Positions 12,801 to 26,051 of a DNA stretch of 64,000 bases are shown one piece after another (the first letter of the stretch is position 1; each line of letters begins with the position of its first letter). The notes beneath the pieces were generated by a model. The model was not told the DNA's origin and ran no database searches. It was given only the letters and a program-made list of their open reading frames with translations. The DNA comes from Ficedula albicollis (Eukaryota; Chordata; Aves; Passeriformes; Muscicapidae), in contig NC_021671.1 of assembly GCF_000247815.1 (NCBI RefSeq), positions 24,284,501 through 24,348,500 on the forward strand. Direction: 5' to 3'. The position numbers were made by a program, and so were the translations under genes.

Positions 12801-14061
12801 TCTGACCTGGTTTAGACATCTATGTCAGGGTAGGAAGAATGAAGCTTTCAAAGTACTTTACTTTCTTAATTTTTCAGAAAAATATCCTAGCAGAAGCAGC
12901 TCTGATGTAAGTATGCATATCCAATGAGATGAATTTCCTATCCCAAGGAACATTCAGCTTTCCTATTCTGCTGTTCCTCACTTCCATATTACTCTAACCA
13001 GCAACCAGACCCAGGTAAAGGTGATCTTAATACACCAGAATACAAAGATGTTTTAAATAACTATTTCAGTATAGTACATCTTACCGCGTTACAACTCTGA
13101 GGACAGGCATTTGACATTACTACTACTGGCTACTATTTTTCTTTTTCTCTCAAATACTTAGGACATTATAAATTTTGAAATGACACCTTTGGTCACTCAA
13201 AGTCTTTCTAAGGTGAAAAGACAGGGAAAATTTTTGCTTATTTAGGCAATGTCTTTAATACTGCAGCAAACTTGCAACTAAATAAACTTTCCATGATTGT
13301 CAGGGCTTTCTTCTGATGTTTAGGGAGGGGAGGAAGATTTTGACCTTTTTTTACTTTTTCATCTCATTATTAGTATAGCTAAACAAGGACTGTTGGAGAC
13401 AGATGAACTGAACAGATCTTTCAGCTCGCTGCCTACAAGAAATGCTAAACTTCTTTTCTGTTTAATTGTTACTTTAGGTAACAATTTTCGAGTGTTCAAA
13501 ATATCTCACTTTAAACTCAGTCAAATCTGCAAACACCTCATAGATTTCATATAGAAAATGAAATTATGTCTTTAGAGAATCTTCCTTTCTGATTCAGTTT
13601 GATTATAACAGCACTACTACTGTTCTAAAAATCTCACAAAAATTTCACAAAGTAGAGATGTATTTTTTCAAGCAGCATTTTTTTAAACTCTGTTTCATTA
13701 TGTCTATCTATAATTCCAAACTCGGTGCTCTTTGTGAGCTGCATCAGATTGGAATTCTGGAAGGTGTTAGGAACCAAGAGTAACTGAATATCAAGTTTAC
13801 AGTGTCTTCTCAGGAAAAGATTTTGGCCATGAGGAAAGAATTGCATAAGCACACCATGACGACAAGCTCATACATTCAGTAAGAACAACTCACTTCACCA
13901 ATGATAGTATCAAACTGATGAAGGAAAAATGGTCAAATATGTATCTCATTAAGAGAAAACTTGATTAGTACTGGACCCAGAATTTAGTGAAAATAATGAC
14001 CCTCTTAATTACAAAGGCATTTAGTTCTGAAAAAATATATAGGAATGTACTTGAAAATGAG
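9824..14061. other. AT-rich unique DNA, no gene seen
   Basis: About 4.2 kb without recognised repeats or genes. The longest open frames (12075-12263 and 12128-12499, the latter 123 codons) overlap each other in different phases, show no domain and have no splice context I can support. A/T homopolymers occur near 10898 and 11480-11515. Confidence 0.5.
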
Positions 14062-14169
14062 GTGCAAGGTGACTGTAAATAGATTTTACTTTCCGCCCAA
14101 TAATATTATCTTCTTAGTGCAAGGTGACTGTAAATAGATTTTACTTTCTGCCCAATAATATTATCTTCT
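14062..14169. repeat. 55-bp tandem duplication
   Basis: Two head-to-tail copies (14062-14116 and 14117-14169) beginning GTGCAAGGTGACTGTAAATA. They differ at one clear base (CCG versus CTG). It lies in otherwise unique sequence and has no relation to a known repeat family that I can see. The near identity suggests a recent event. Confidence 0.95.
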
Positions 14170-17100
14170 GCAACAATATTTCTTTTACAAAAATTTATTT
14201 AGTCATCAGCTAAAACTGCAACTAATGCTATTATCACATTGTATAATAAGCATCAACTATTCTTTCAAATAATTTAAATAAAGTAGGAGATCAAGAGATA
14301 CAAAGGAAAGTACAGATCTTTCTATGCAGAGCCTGTCTCAATATGGGAGCAGGAGAGTGAAGTTCATTCCAGCACTGAATGCTATGAGCATCTTGGGTAC
14401 ACTTTGAAAGAAAAGGAAGAATAGTATTGAGTATGAAGCTAATGAACAATCTGTCCTCCTCACAACACATAAAAATGCCATCCTTTGAGGTATCACTTCA
14501 TTATTTTTTTATGATTTTTGTGCTCTGAAAATAACTGATTGTACAAAAGAAAAAAAAGAGGGAAATAAAAAGAAAGATAGACTTCTGTATCCAGAAAGAC
14601 AAAAGCAAAGAGTCATACTGACAAGGACTGCAAAGCATACATTCTTACATCTGTAAAAATGATACAATTCCTTTTTGTCGTGAATTTTTTTCCTACAAAT
14701 GTACCACAAGGAAGGGATTTTCTGATCCTTCCAACAATCTGACAGTGATGAGACTATTGAGACTATGAACATCAGAGTCTGTTTGTAGGCCATAGGGAAG
14801 CTTAATAAGATGTCTGACAGAAAACCATTTAAACAAACCCATGCTTTTTTCTAAACATATGCAATATATATAAGTAGCACAAAAAGACTCCAAGTACATT
14901 TGCTTCCGAAACAACTCTATTCTTTAATGCAATAGAAAATTTTACCTATTTCAATTAACAGTTTTGTTTGCTTTTCTGTTTAGCTGTGTTACTCTATATT
15001 ACGCTAGGAAATTTAAGTTTTAAAAAGTTAACCATTTGTGGAAATATTTAATGAAGTCCAGTGTTTCATCATGCCCACAGATTGCTTTGTTTCAGATCAT
15101 ATGCATATATCTTGCAAATACATTTTTATCCCTAAGAGCTTATGATCAAATATGAAACAAGGTATAAATTGTAATGACAGGCAGCTAGATGGTATAGCTC
15201 ACTAGGAAACCCTCCTACATGAATCTCTCATGGGCAATTATGCACTTACCTTAAGACTTTGCACTTCTTTAATTTCTTTCCGTACATCTGTAGTTACAAA
15301 GAAGGCTGATTATCCTCTGTTTAATATTATAAGAAAATAGAAAAGCTTGAGAGAACTCTACAGGAAAAAGAAATGCATTGAGCATTCCTGCAACTTCATT
15401 TTTGTTTCAATAATTGAATTTAAAAAAACATTTTCAAAAAAGCAAGAGTAACTTTTATATCATCTTTTGTATTATTGCTTGTTGTCCATTACAGAGGCAG
15501 TAACAAACTATTTTAAATATGCTCTTTGTTGGATATAGTATTACCCTGACAAGGTACTGCATTTTGAAACCATTAGCCTAAACTTTCAGAATGGAATTGC
15601 CTAACAGACCTACAAACAATGACATGAAACAAAGACAGAAACATGACAGATAATTCAAAAACTTACCTGGGTGACCAAATAACTTACATCAGCATATCAA
15701 AGAAATTACAAGACTACTATCTATGTGTTGTTCTTTAGGCGTCCTATGGGTGTCATATATATTGCATGGAGGATTTTATTGAAATGCATGTTAAATAACC
15801 ATATTATCCACAAGTTATGCTGCTCAGTCAAACTCCTGATGTCAGCTCAAATGAATACCCATAAAACTCTTGACCCCAATCACTTATTGAGTGCCTGTAA
15901 GTGATGCAGATTTTATAGGAAAATGAGATATGAATATTTCAAGAACTTTTTAAGAAATATATCAGTATTTTGTTTTCACCTCTCAGATTTTAAAAGCAAT
16001 TTTATGAAACTGTGATTTACGGACAGGATGGGAAAAAAATTAACCTTTTAGTAGAGAACTAATAAAATCATATAAACATAATGTTCCAACTCATTATGGC
16101 ATCTTGACATGAGGATAGAAAATTTAAAATTTTTCAAAGCTGTATTATTATTATTAGCAGAGACAATTTTATAGTCATCAGTCACTTCAAACTCTTCTAC
16201 CTAAAATTATATTTGCAAAGGATCAAAATGAAAGAAATCAAAGGAAAAATTTTGCAAGTGGGATTGCAAAGTCACTGTAATTGAAATCCAGTCTGGATAT
16301 TTATGTCAAAGATGGGCTTACTGTGAATCCAACCTCTATCACTCAGATCTTCTGAAGAACAGAGTATCCCAGGTGTCTGATTGGATTTTACTCTATCCAT
16401 GCCCTGTGGGCAATGAAACACAGACTTTAAGCTGTCCTCAAATAATAGCTTAGAATACATTTACACTGTAAAATTGTACAGCGCTTAAAATTCTGTCACG
16501 CCACGGATACTGCTTTGGTTGGCTTTATCCTGAAGGGAATTTTATGTCCAAAATCAATGTTTTGAGCTCAGTGAAGACAAGACCAACCATATTGAAAGAG
16601 GAAAGACTTTTGTTACTAAGTCAATAATTTCAGAGTCAATATTACAAAAAAAAAAAAGGAAAAAGAAATCGTCCCTAAAGTTTAGTATATAAAGAATAAA
16701 CTTATCTTTATGAAATTAATATGAAAAATAATACTGAAGGTAGTAAATGCTAAAGAAATAGTGAAAGTGTACTAGAGTAGGGGGGGTTGTATTGCTTTTT
16801 AAATAGTGAAGTTATAGTTCTGACACTGAAAAGTAAATGGTATAAAGAAAGCTGTATACTGATGCACTTGAGATTTTTCTTTTATGTAAATTTTTATAAG
16901 ACTGGAATCCAAGTGCAAAGAGAATGAAACACATAGTTTAGCTCTAACTAGTATTCCAAATAATAAAAAAAGCCCTCACATGTCAAATTTATTGGAGATG
17001 TAGGCTCAGGTATTCTTGGAAATAATTAATAGGTATTAATGTTACAGTTACCATGATCCACTTTCTCAGAAATTTGGATTTGGAAAACAAATATATGAAG

Positions 17101-19855
17101 GCAACAAAGATCATCATAATATTAATGAGGAAATTTATCCTTTTGTTGCAGAGTAACACCTGTTACAAATTTGCTGTTCATTCACCCTGAGGAATTTAGA
17201 AATAGAATTCATGTAGATGAGAACATCGGTAAAAGATAACAGCGCTGTAAACATTTCAGAGTACATCTGTAGTTAAAATGTCATTATAAAGAAGATTTTT
17301 TTAGTGTGTTAACCTTCTCAGTGAGCTATAAATAAATTGGCCTAGAGAGGAACAACAATTCTGCTTGGCTATATACAATGCTATAGTTAATTTATATTTA
17401 TCGCAAAATTATCTATCTCCACAATAACAGTGATCAGAACACAGAGACTTCTGCAGTTCAGACCCTGCCTTGCAAACAGCTGGGTTACAACAACTGCTCT
17501 CTGTATACACATCTCATTATGTGTAAACATATAACCATCCTATTCAGAAACAGTTTTTGAGATGTAAATCTAAGAACAGTGGTGATGGACAAGATCAGAC
17601 CCTGGAGAAAGGATTGTTGCTGAACTTGTATAATATGGGAGAAATGGTTCTGCAGTGTATGATATGTAGGGACTGTAATTTATATCACTTTATTTAGTTT
17701 CACTGTGTTAATGCATAAATCCATGATGTTGCTAATGGATGTCACTTAAAAATTTCTCCGGGTTTATAGATATTCAAATATATGAACTCAATTAACAAAA
17801 TTGTCTCAGAAGCATAGCAACACATTAGTTGAGAAAACCAATTTTTCATCTATTAATATTGGGATTTAATCCCAGTTCACTGAAGATTTATAAATTGAGA
17901 TTTAACCTCCAGGTTTAAAATTCTTTAAAGCCTGAGTAAGCAAGATGTGTTGTTTATTAAAAAAAAACAACAAAACTAACTCAGAGTTCTGGCTTAAGCA
18001 CATGAAGAGAACTATCAGAGAAAAGTTATGGGGTTTTTTATATATTAATTGTCAAATGCTAAACGAACTACATTTTGGTAACATGACCTGAAATGAACAG
18101 AGAAGCAAAAACCTCACCAAAATAGTGGATGGGTTAACAATTACTCCAAATTCTTTCCTTCAAAGAAAGCCATATCGTGTTATCCACGTATTCTCTTAGT
18201 CTGCCAGTTTAGGAAAATGCCAGAAGTTTAAATTCCATAAAACATTTTCACTATCATTATGACCTTCCCTATTTATGGAATTGGAGAAGAAGTACAAGAT
18301 AACAACGCGGTAAGAGTAATATTTAAATCATCAGGAGAATAGATTAGGCTCATAGAATTTTCTATTCTCATTACAGACATTGTCATACAAATGTAGAATT
18401 CAATGCCTCATATATTTTAGCAATCACAATTGTAAAATGTTCATTTGTGACCTTCTCAATGTTTGTTTTCTGATTTATTAGCACCTTCTATAGTTCTCTG
18501 CCCAGAGCGCTCATAATGTGTAAGGGAAATGTCAAAATGCTCAGTCTACACATTTAGCACTTTTTAAAAGTTTATATGTTATAAAGAATTTATAGCAGAG
18601 GACAACTTCTAGGTGGACAACATCAAAAAAATAACTGAATAAAATAAGAAATATTTCATCAGAAACGGCCACATATACGTACTTTTGTTTACAAAGAATA
18701 GAAACTAAAAATTAACTCCAAGAAGTAAAAAACCTGATGATCTTTTGATTTTTTTTTCCTTTTTAAACTGCATTAATATTTACCTAAAATTCATTTTAAA
18801 ATAATGATAATTTAATAGATTACTACATTGCTCACTAATGCATATTATAGCCTAGCTATTGAAATCTACTAATGACTTAAGAACTAGAAACATATTTCTC
18901 TTTCCATGTCAAACTACAAAGAATTTGCAAGTGAAATTAAACAAAAATTCATAGTGATTGCTTCCTCATCATTATGTCTTGAAAGTAAATAGCAAATGGA
19001 TACTAAGTCACCAAGAGTAATTTAGGTGGAAAACAAGAGTTGCACTGGATTCTTTGAATATTTCAGGACATAATTTTAATACATTTAAATTAAAATAATT
19101 TTCACAGCACAGCTTCATGCAGGTAATATGGAAATAAAATATATTATTAATACAATTTTTTAACAAAATAATGCAGAGAAAATGATGGAAATTAGTCAAA
19201 GTTACTGATGAACCTATCTATGTTGGAGGAGAAAATGGATGAGTTTAAAATATCATAGCAGTCACAAATTTTAAAATCTCAAAAGCTGAATAATAAAGTA
19301 TAAATTATTTTCTATGTGAGGATGACAACATCAAAACTATTCTATTGATGGATAATCTTTTTCTGTGTTGACTGTATTGTGTCTATATGTTAGACTTAAA
19401 GGTCAAAATGATTAGCTTTTTAATTAATTTCTTATGACAGATGGTATCCAGCCAAATTGCTTTCCTGATGTCACTAAGGTCACTGAAAAACAGATAAATA
19501 TTACTAAATATATACTCTATAAGACTTTTAGTTTTACATGTAAACCTATTATACCTTCCTTTATAAGAAAAAAATTAAGCAATGTGGTTGGGTAAGTGGT
19601 AACTAAAAACATCAAAAATTACAGAAATATTAAACTAATCCACAAAGCAAGTACTAGAAATCCAAGAAATTAAAAGGAAAACAAATGTTGAAAATAATTT
19701 AAATGTTTTGTGCAATCAAATAGTAAAGCAAATAAAATAAATTCTTTTTACATAGTCTTAATTTTATTAGATAACTTCAAAGAAGTACAAAAAAATAATA
19801 ATGAATATTGAATATTGACAGAACAGCAACAATGCTCACACTTTTATTGTTGCTT
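14170..19855. other. AT-rich unique DNA, no gene seen
   Basis: About 5.7 kb with no recognised interspersed repeat and no convincing exon. Minus-strand frames at 14509-14793 (94 codons) and 14693-14914 (73 codons) overlap in different phases and lack domains. This is the longest feature-poor stretch in the window. Confidence 0.5.
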
Positions 19856-20426
19856 AAATCATAGAATGATGGCTTGGGGGGACCCTTATAATCATCTGAT
19901 TTCTACCCCTCTGCCATGAGCAGGGACACCTTCCACTCAACCAGGCTGCTTCATGTCCCATCCACATGGTCTTGAACACTTCCAGGGATGGGGTATTCAT
20001 AGCTCTTCTGGGCAACCTCATATGGCACCTCACCAACCTCACAATAAAGAATTTCTTTAAATTCTAAATTAACCTGCCCTCTCTCGGTTTATAGCCATTC
20101 CCCCTTGTTCTGTCACTACATAACCCAGTAAGAAGTCTCTCCCCATCTTTCTAGTAGGCTCCCTTCAGGTGATGAAAGGCCACAGAAGGATAACCCAGTA
20201 AGAAGTCTCTCCCCATCTTTCTCGTAGGCTCCCTTCAGGTGATGAAAGGCCACAAAAGGGTGTCTCTGAAGTCTTCTCTGAACAACCTCACCTGTCTCAG
20301 TCTGTCTTCACGGGAGAGGTGCTCCGGCCCTCTGATCATCGTCATGACCTCCTCTGGACTCACTCCAGCAGGTCAGTGTTCTCTCGTGTTGAGGACCCTA
20401 CAGCTGGATGCAGCCCTCAGAGTGGG
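19856..20426 (-). mobile_element. CR1 LINE, minus strand, 3' portion
   Basis: Read on the minus strand this is a CR1 3' end. The left edge has the terminal ATCATAGAATGAT motif, then GACACCTTCCACTCAACCAG, TCCAGGGATGGGGTATTCAT, AGAATTTCTTTAAATTC and CTCCTCTGGACTCACTCCAG. It breaks off at AGAGTGGG (20421-20426). The next CR1 block in normal order resumes at 22230, so the two pieces are one element split by an insertion. It contains a 70-bp internal duplication. Non-coding and old. Confidence 0.93.
20120..20259. repeat. 70-bp tandem duplication inside CR1
   Basis: Copies at 20120-20189 and 20190-20259 begin ATAACCCAGTAAGAAGTCTC. They differ at about two positions (CTAG/CTCG, CAGAAGG/CAAAAGG). 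The duplicated segment is normally single in CR1, so the duplication arose after insertion. Confidence 0.95.
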
Positions 20427-20600
20427 TGTTATGAGCTGGTTTAAACACAGAAGAGCAAAGAAAACCAAGTCTCTGTGTATAAAGCAGAAAGAACTTTGGA
20501 AGTTCAAAATATACCCGAAAAAGGTGATTAACACCAAATAAGCATAGATGTTGGTGTCAAAAAAAAAAGATATATTTTATTTAACAGTAAAAGAGGCAAA

Positions 20601-20800
20601 GGGAAGGAAGGAGGGAGGGAAGGAAGGAGGGAGGGAAGGAAGGAGGGAGGGAAGGAAGGAGGGAGGGAAGGAAGGAGGGAGGGAAGGAAGGAGGGAGGGA
20701 AGGAAGGAGGGAGGGAAGGAAGGAGGGAGGGAAGGAAGGAGGGAGGGAAGGAAGGAAGGAGGGAAGGAAGGAAGGAGGGAAGGAAAGAAAGAGGGAAGGA
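20601..20800 (+). repeat. 16-bp polypurine minisatellite
   Basis: About nine copies of a 16-bp unit, GAAGGAAGGAGGGAGG, run from about 20603 to 20755. They decay into GGAA/GGGAA mixtures up to the GAAA array. The strand is pure A and G. Both this and the adjacent GAAA array are made of 4-bp purine words, suggesting growth from a common GAAA/GGAA seed. Long frames read through it (basic K/E/G/R on plus, L/P/S/F on minus) are repeat artefacts. Confidence 0.93.
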
Positions 20801-20806
20801 AAGAAA

Positions 20807-21752
<946 letters not shown>

Positions 21753-22229
21753 AAAAGAAAGAAAAGAGAGAGAAAAAAGTGTAATCTTTGGTGTAGGGTC
21801 AGGACCCTCTTTGGAAGCACCTTTGATGGGCCATGGCACCCGTCTGGCATCCCTCACGTGGATGCAGTGTTTTCCCTTTGGGAAGGGACCCTCAGCTCAG
21901 CAGAGGGTGGGTGGTCACTGCCTCTGACCTGAGGCTTTCCAACACAAGCCCAAAGCCTCTCTCTCCCAGCCTTTGGTGAGAGGGTCTGAGCAAAGCCTGG
22001 CAGCTGACAGCTCTGGGGCTCTGTCTCCATCCTGAAGGTGTTAAGCTTGTGCTTGGTCGATGTCCGCAGCCCAGAGTTGTTACTTCATCTTATCTTCATC
22101 ATCCAGAGGTGTGGGGCCTCAATCAGGGTGTGGTGGTCTCCTGTGCAGCTTTTGCAGTTCTGCTATAAATAGGAAAAGTCTCTCATGAAAACGTTTAAGC
22201 CATAGACTCTAATATTTCAGTCTCTGACA

Positions 22230-22425
22230 CTGAGGTCTCACCAGAGTGGAATAAAGGGGCAGAATCATTTCCCTTGATCAGCTGCCTGCTCTGCTTTATG
22301 TGGAGCCCAGGACACAGTTGGCTTTAAGTGTGCACTGCTGAGTCATGTTGAGCTTATCAAACAGCATGACCAAGAGCTCCTCATTCCATTCTCTGTCCAG
22401 CCTGTGTTTATGTATTTCTATCATG
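22230..22425 (-). mobile_element. CR1 LINE, minus strand, 5' continuation of split copy
   Basis: Contains GAGGTCTCACCAGAGTGGAA, GGGGCAGAATCATTTCCCTT, GGAGCCCAGGACACAGTTGG and TGAGTCATGTTGAGCTTATC. These are the ORF2 C-terminal blocks that should directly follow the sequence ending at 20426. The right limit is uncertain by tens of bases. Frameshifted and non-functional. Confidence 0.92.
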
Positions 22426-22994
22426 TGAATCCTAGCTATACAAACTGGCCCAAGGACCTAAACAGAATTTTGTTACACACTATGTATGCAACAGAAGAGC
22501 TTGGCTAGTGTCACTGATATTTTTATCCCTCATATTCTTCTCTTCCTTAGTTCTGATGTTAACATTAGAATAGAGCTCAAACTATTTTTTTTCCTTCCTC
22601 TAACTCCTGTTCCCATGTTATCTATGTTTTGGATGGGTTTGGATTATTTTTAAATTTTATTAATACCATTTCAAGTGAAAGGTGAGACTGGAAATACGTT
22701 TTTTGGTCAAAAAAGTAAAAAATCTTAAGAGAGCTTTCTAGCTCATTTTGTATTGTAGAGGTGTATTTATTGATGCCAGAACATGAAAGGTATTTCACAT
22801 TAGGACCGAGAGAGACTATAAATAATCATGTCAAATTAACACTAGTGGGACAGAAGCTGGAAGAACAGAAAGATATAATTGAAATATCTTGAAAAATTAA
22901 TCCAAAAAATAGCTGAATGATGAAGACGTTGGACAGCTCAGAAGTGGCAGACTAAAGTGTTTCAGTTCTGTTCCTGTCTTTTAATATACAGGCA
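22426..22994. other. AT-rich unique DNA, no gene seen
   Basis: No repeat family or exon-like frame is recognised between the split CR1 and the next duplication. Confidence 0.5.
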
Positions 22995-23079
22995 GAGGAT
23001 TTTGGTCCAAATATGCAAAAAAAAAATTACCCACAAAGAGGATTTTGGTCCAAATATGCAAAAAAAAATTACCCACAAA
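22995..23079. repeat. 43-bp tandem duplication
   Basis: Copies at 22995-23037 and 23038-23079 begin GAGGATTTTGGTCCAAATAT. They are identical except for one A in the internal poly-A run (10 versus 9). Confidence 0.95.
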
Positions 23080-23200
23080 TTGGAATTTGTGTTACTATTA
23101 AACCAAGTGATAGAGTAAGATTAAAGATTTTGATAGCCAAACTTAAAATCAACAACATTATGCTATAGCCTCTTGCTGGAATATATTACCTGCCAGCAAC

Positions 23201-23230
23201 TAAAATAAAATAAAATAAAATAAAATAAAA
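23201..23230 (+). repeat. (TAAAA)6 microsatellite
   Basis: Six perfect TAAAA units followed by TATTTGG. Short and probably polymorphic. Confidence 0.95.
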
Positions 23231-24018
23231 TATTTGGCCCAGTAAACCTCTGAACATTTTCAATTTTTAAAATACAATATCTAACTCATAATTCTTAGAA
23301 GTATAAAAGACATCAGTTTTGAAATGTTATAACTTTCAGTTTTATAATCTCTGTAAATTACAATGTACAAATTAACACATTCTCTAAATTGTAGAGACAC
23401 CCCCTTTCGTTTGCCCGATTTTTAGCTGAAGTGTGCCATTCTACAGAAACCTCCTAAAGCCTGAATCTCTTCATTTTGTATTAGGTTTTCCAGTATGAAA
23501 AATAACACTTTTTCAGCCAGCTTCATTAAGTGCAACGGCACAATCACCCTACATTGCAAGATAAGTTCATCAGCTGTATCTGTTCCCAGAGACTACCAGT
23601 ATGCAGACAGACTCAATCCCTTATTTAAGAATGGCAGTTTATATTCAGATCACATATTAATGAACTTCCAGCCTCAGCATCTCTCCAGTTTTAGTAGAGT
23701 GTCTATCTGGAATAATAAATACAGATCTGAAAAAAAGAACTCTGTACTTGAGTTTTAGTACATGGAAATTTCCCCACGTGTCTTATTTTCCCTTTCAGGA
23801 ACATAATACATTGTTTCCTGAGTGCATTTGTCAAAAAACCTCAGACATTTAATTAAACACTTTCAAATCTACTTTATGCACAATTGTCTGGACAAGTATC
23901 TTGACTATCATATTTTTTTCATTGCACTATTTATCTTTGGTGCAATGAACCATATGCACCAATAAGAAACAATGCCTTTTTGCCTGTTAATTATTGCTTT
24001 AGTCAAGCCTTGATTGAT
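23231..24018. other. Unique DNA with one 87-codon open frame
   Basis: The frame 23495-23758 (plus, ATG to TAG) encodes a cysteine- and serine-containing 87-residue sequence without a recognised domain. A pyrimidine-rich stretch ending in AG precedes it, but no matching splice donor context is convincing. It is most likely chance. No repeats are recognised. Confidence 0.4.
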
Positions 24019-24351
24019 GGCCAGAATTTTTACTCATTATAGCATCAACATAAGTGAAACTTTTGCAATGAAAAATGTGTTGCCTTTATCTTATTGTAAG
24101 CATTATGTGCATTCCTCCTTGTTAATGCTTAGCTGTTGCACAGATAGGAGTGCTTGGCCAGAATTTTTACTCATTATAGCATCAACCTAAGTGAAACTTT
24201 TGCAATGTAAAAATGTGTTGCCTTTATCTTATCGTAAGCATTATGTGCATTCCTCCTTGTCAATGCTTAGCTGTTGCACAGATAGGAGTGCCTGTAAGCA
24301 TTATGTGCATTCCTCCTTGTTAATGCTTAGCTGTTGCACAGATAGGAGTGC
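24019..24351. repeat. Complex tandem duplication, A-B-A-B-B
   Basis: A 137-bp unit starting GGCCAGAATTTTTACTCATT is present at 24019-24155 and 24156-24293. The right-hand 60 bp of it (starting GTAAGCATTATGTGCATTCC) is present a third time at 24294-24351. The B copies start at 24096, 24234 and 24294 and all end at GATAGGAGTGC. Copies differ by a few substitutions and one inserted base. Confidence 0.95.
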
Positions 24352-25389
24352 TAGATCCCTCTTTTCAAAAGGAAATAAACAAACAGGAACATCCCTCTAC
24401 ATTGGGGCACTCATTAATGAAACAGCTAATAATCACATTAACACAGAGCACACCAGTATTCAATTTCTTTCAGGAAGGGACATAACTTGTAAAATCTCTT
24501 CTAAAGTACCGTGTAGGTCTCAAATCACAAAGTAGTCAAATCTGTCTATGGAGTCCAGAGACTTATTCAGCTTGTTTTCTAATGCCTGCATTGGGTATTT
24601 TGCAAGATCTAAGGGTATGATGTTGCTGCATAAACACAGGGGACGTGCCAGAAGAGTGATAGAAAAAGTGAGCATTGAGAGATGCAATGCACAGCCCTCA
24701 GGACACCCAGGCCCTTCTGCAGGAGCAGAAGGAGGCCAGACATGTGATTACCTTTAGGAAAGTGGTTTCCACCTTACTAACAGCAGTGACAATTTCTCTG
24801 CTCACTATAACAGGGTCACCCACCTCACACAGACACAAGTTCACGTTTATATGTCTGAATACAGAACTGAAGCTCACCCTCGTATTTCCAACTTTTATCT
24901 TGTAGATAGTCTGTTTCTTAGATCTAGCAATTACTCCTTTGATTCAGACATTTTTCAAGGCTTTTGAATTCAGTACCAAATTAGCTTTTTATAGAATAAG
25001 CCTCTACTTAAATTATTTTAAGTTTTTCAAGCCTTATTCAGACTCTGTAATAAATCTTTGAGGGGTGCCTGACTCATATTTCAGTCAGACACTATAATAA
25101 TTTCTTGTCATTGAAGACTTGATTGAAAACCTGCTGAAATCAACTGATGCATATGCCTTCAATAGCTTTTGGATCAGTCTCTTATCAACAAATATTATAA
25201 ATAATCTCATTTTATATTTAAAATTAAGAAAATATCTTTTGCTTTCAAAATGGACTCTGTAGACTCTTATTATTTAGAAACTACTTCATGCAGGTTGGAA
25301 AATTCAAGTTCGATGGATTCAGTTTTTCAATAATTAAAACAGAATTGGGCATGAAAGTATTTTAAGTTTTTAAAATGGTTTAGCATTTA
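24352..25389. other. AT-rich unique DNA, no gene seen
   Basis: Overlapping 69- and 76-codon frames lie at 24548-24757 and 24675-24905 in a slightly GC-richer patch. No domain or repeat family is recognised. Confidence 0.45.
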
Positions 25390-25699
25390 CTCAGATAAAA
25401 CTTCAGCATTCTTTAAAATTGCTTATTGTTTAAAATTGCTTATATTGTTTATATATAATCCTTTAATAGTGATTTTTATTTCACAAATACATTCAAAATC
25501 CATTTTATTGTATTTCTAAGCTGTTAGAGCACGAATAAAAATGCAGCATATAAGATAGTGTTATGGTTATTATGATACAAAGGTACTATTCTATATTTTT
25601 TGTTTAAGGCAAATGCTTACATCTTTGGAGAAAAAGGAAGTCCATTATTTTGGAATATCTGAACAGATTGATTATTTCCAACGTGGGAGTAAAGCAGTT

Positions 25700-26050
25700 C
25701 TCCTTTCCTTATGTCTCTGTGATATCCTGCCCCTGGCCCAGGAAAGCTGTCACAAACAGAGTTTGGCTGGAGGAGGCAGGAGCAGGGCAGCACAGGCACA
25801 GCTGTGCACAAGGACTGGCTGGCTCCAGCCGACAGCACCGGCCCTTTCTGTCCCCCATTCCCACACCAAGGAGCCTCTCCTACACCCCATGAGGCTCCCC
25901 TGGGGCTCCTGTGGCAGCGGGAAGGGCCAGTCCGGTGCCTTGTGGGGCTGCCAGGGCTCCCCCAGCCCTGTGCGAGGGGATCAGCCCTTGGCCACCACAG
26001 CCCGACAGACACATTCTCTGTCCTTGCTATAAACAAATTAGCAGAGCATA
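25700..26050. other. GC-rich patch of unknown origin (also at 26477-26827)
   Basis: In AT-rich surroundings this roughly 350 bp is strikingly rich in GC, with words such as CCCCTGGCCCAGG and CTCCAGCCGACAGCACCGG. It is open in several frames on both strands for up to 139 codons, as expected when stop codons are rare in GC-rich DNA. It could be a fragment of an LTR or another GC-rich repeat. I could not assign it. Confidence 0.45.
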
Positions 26051-26051
26051 N
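26051..26051. other. Single unresolved base (N)
   Basis: The only ambiguous base in the window. It lies exactly at the junction between the first long copy and the extra short copy of the 777-bp duplication, so it probably marks an assembly join. Confidence 0.95.

Noticed and set aside
24019..24351. CRISPR-like repeats
   Set aside because: Copies abut directly with no spacers, and units are 60-137 bp; this is a vertebrate tandem duplication.
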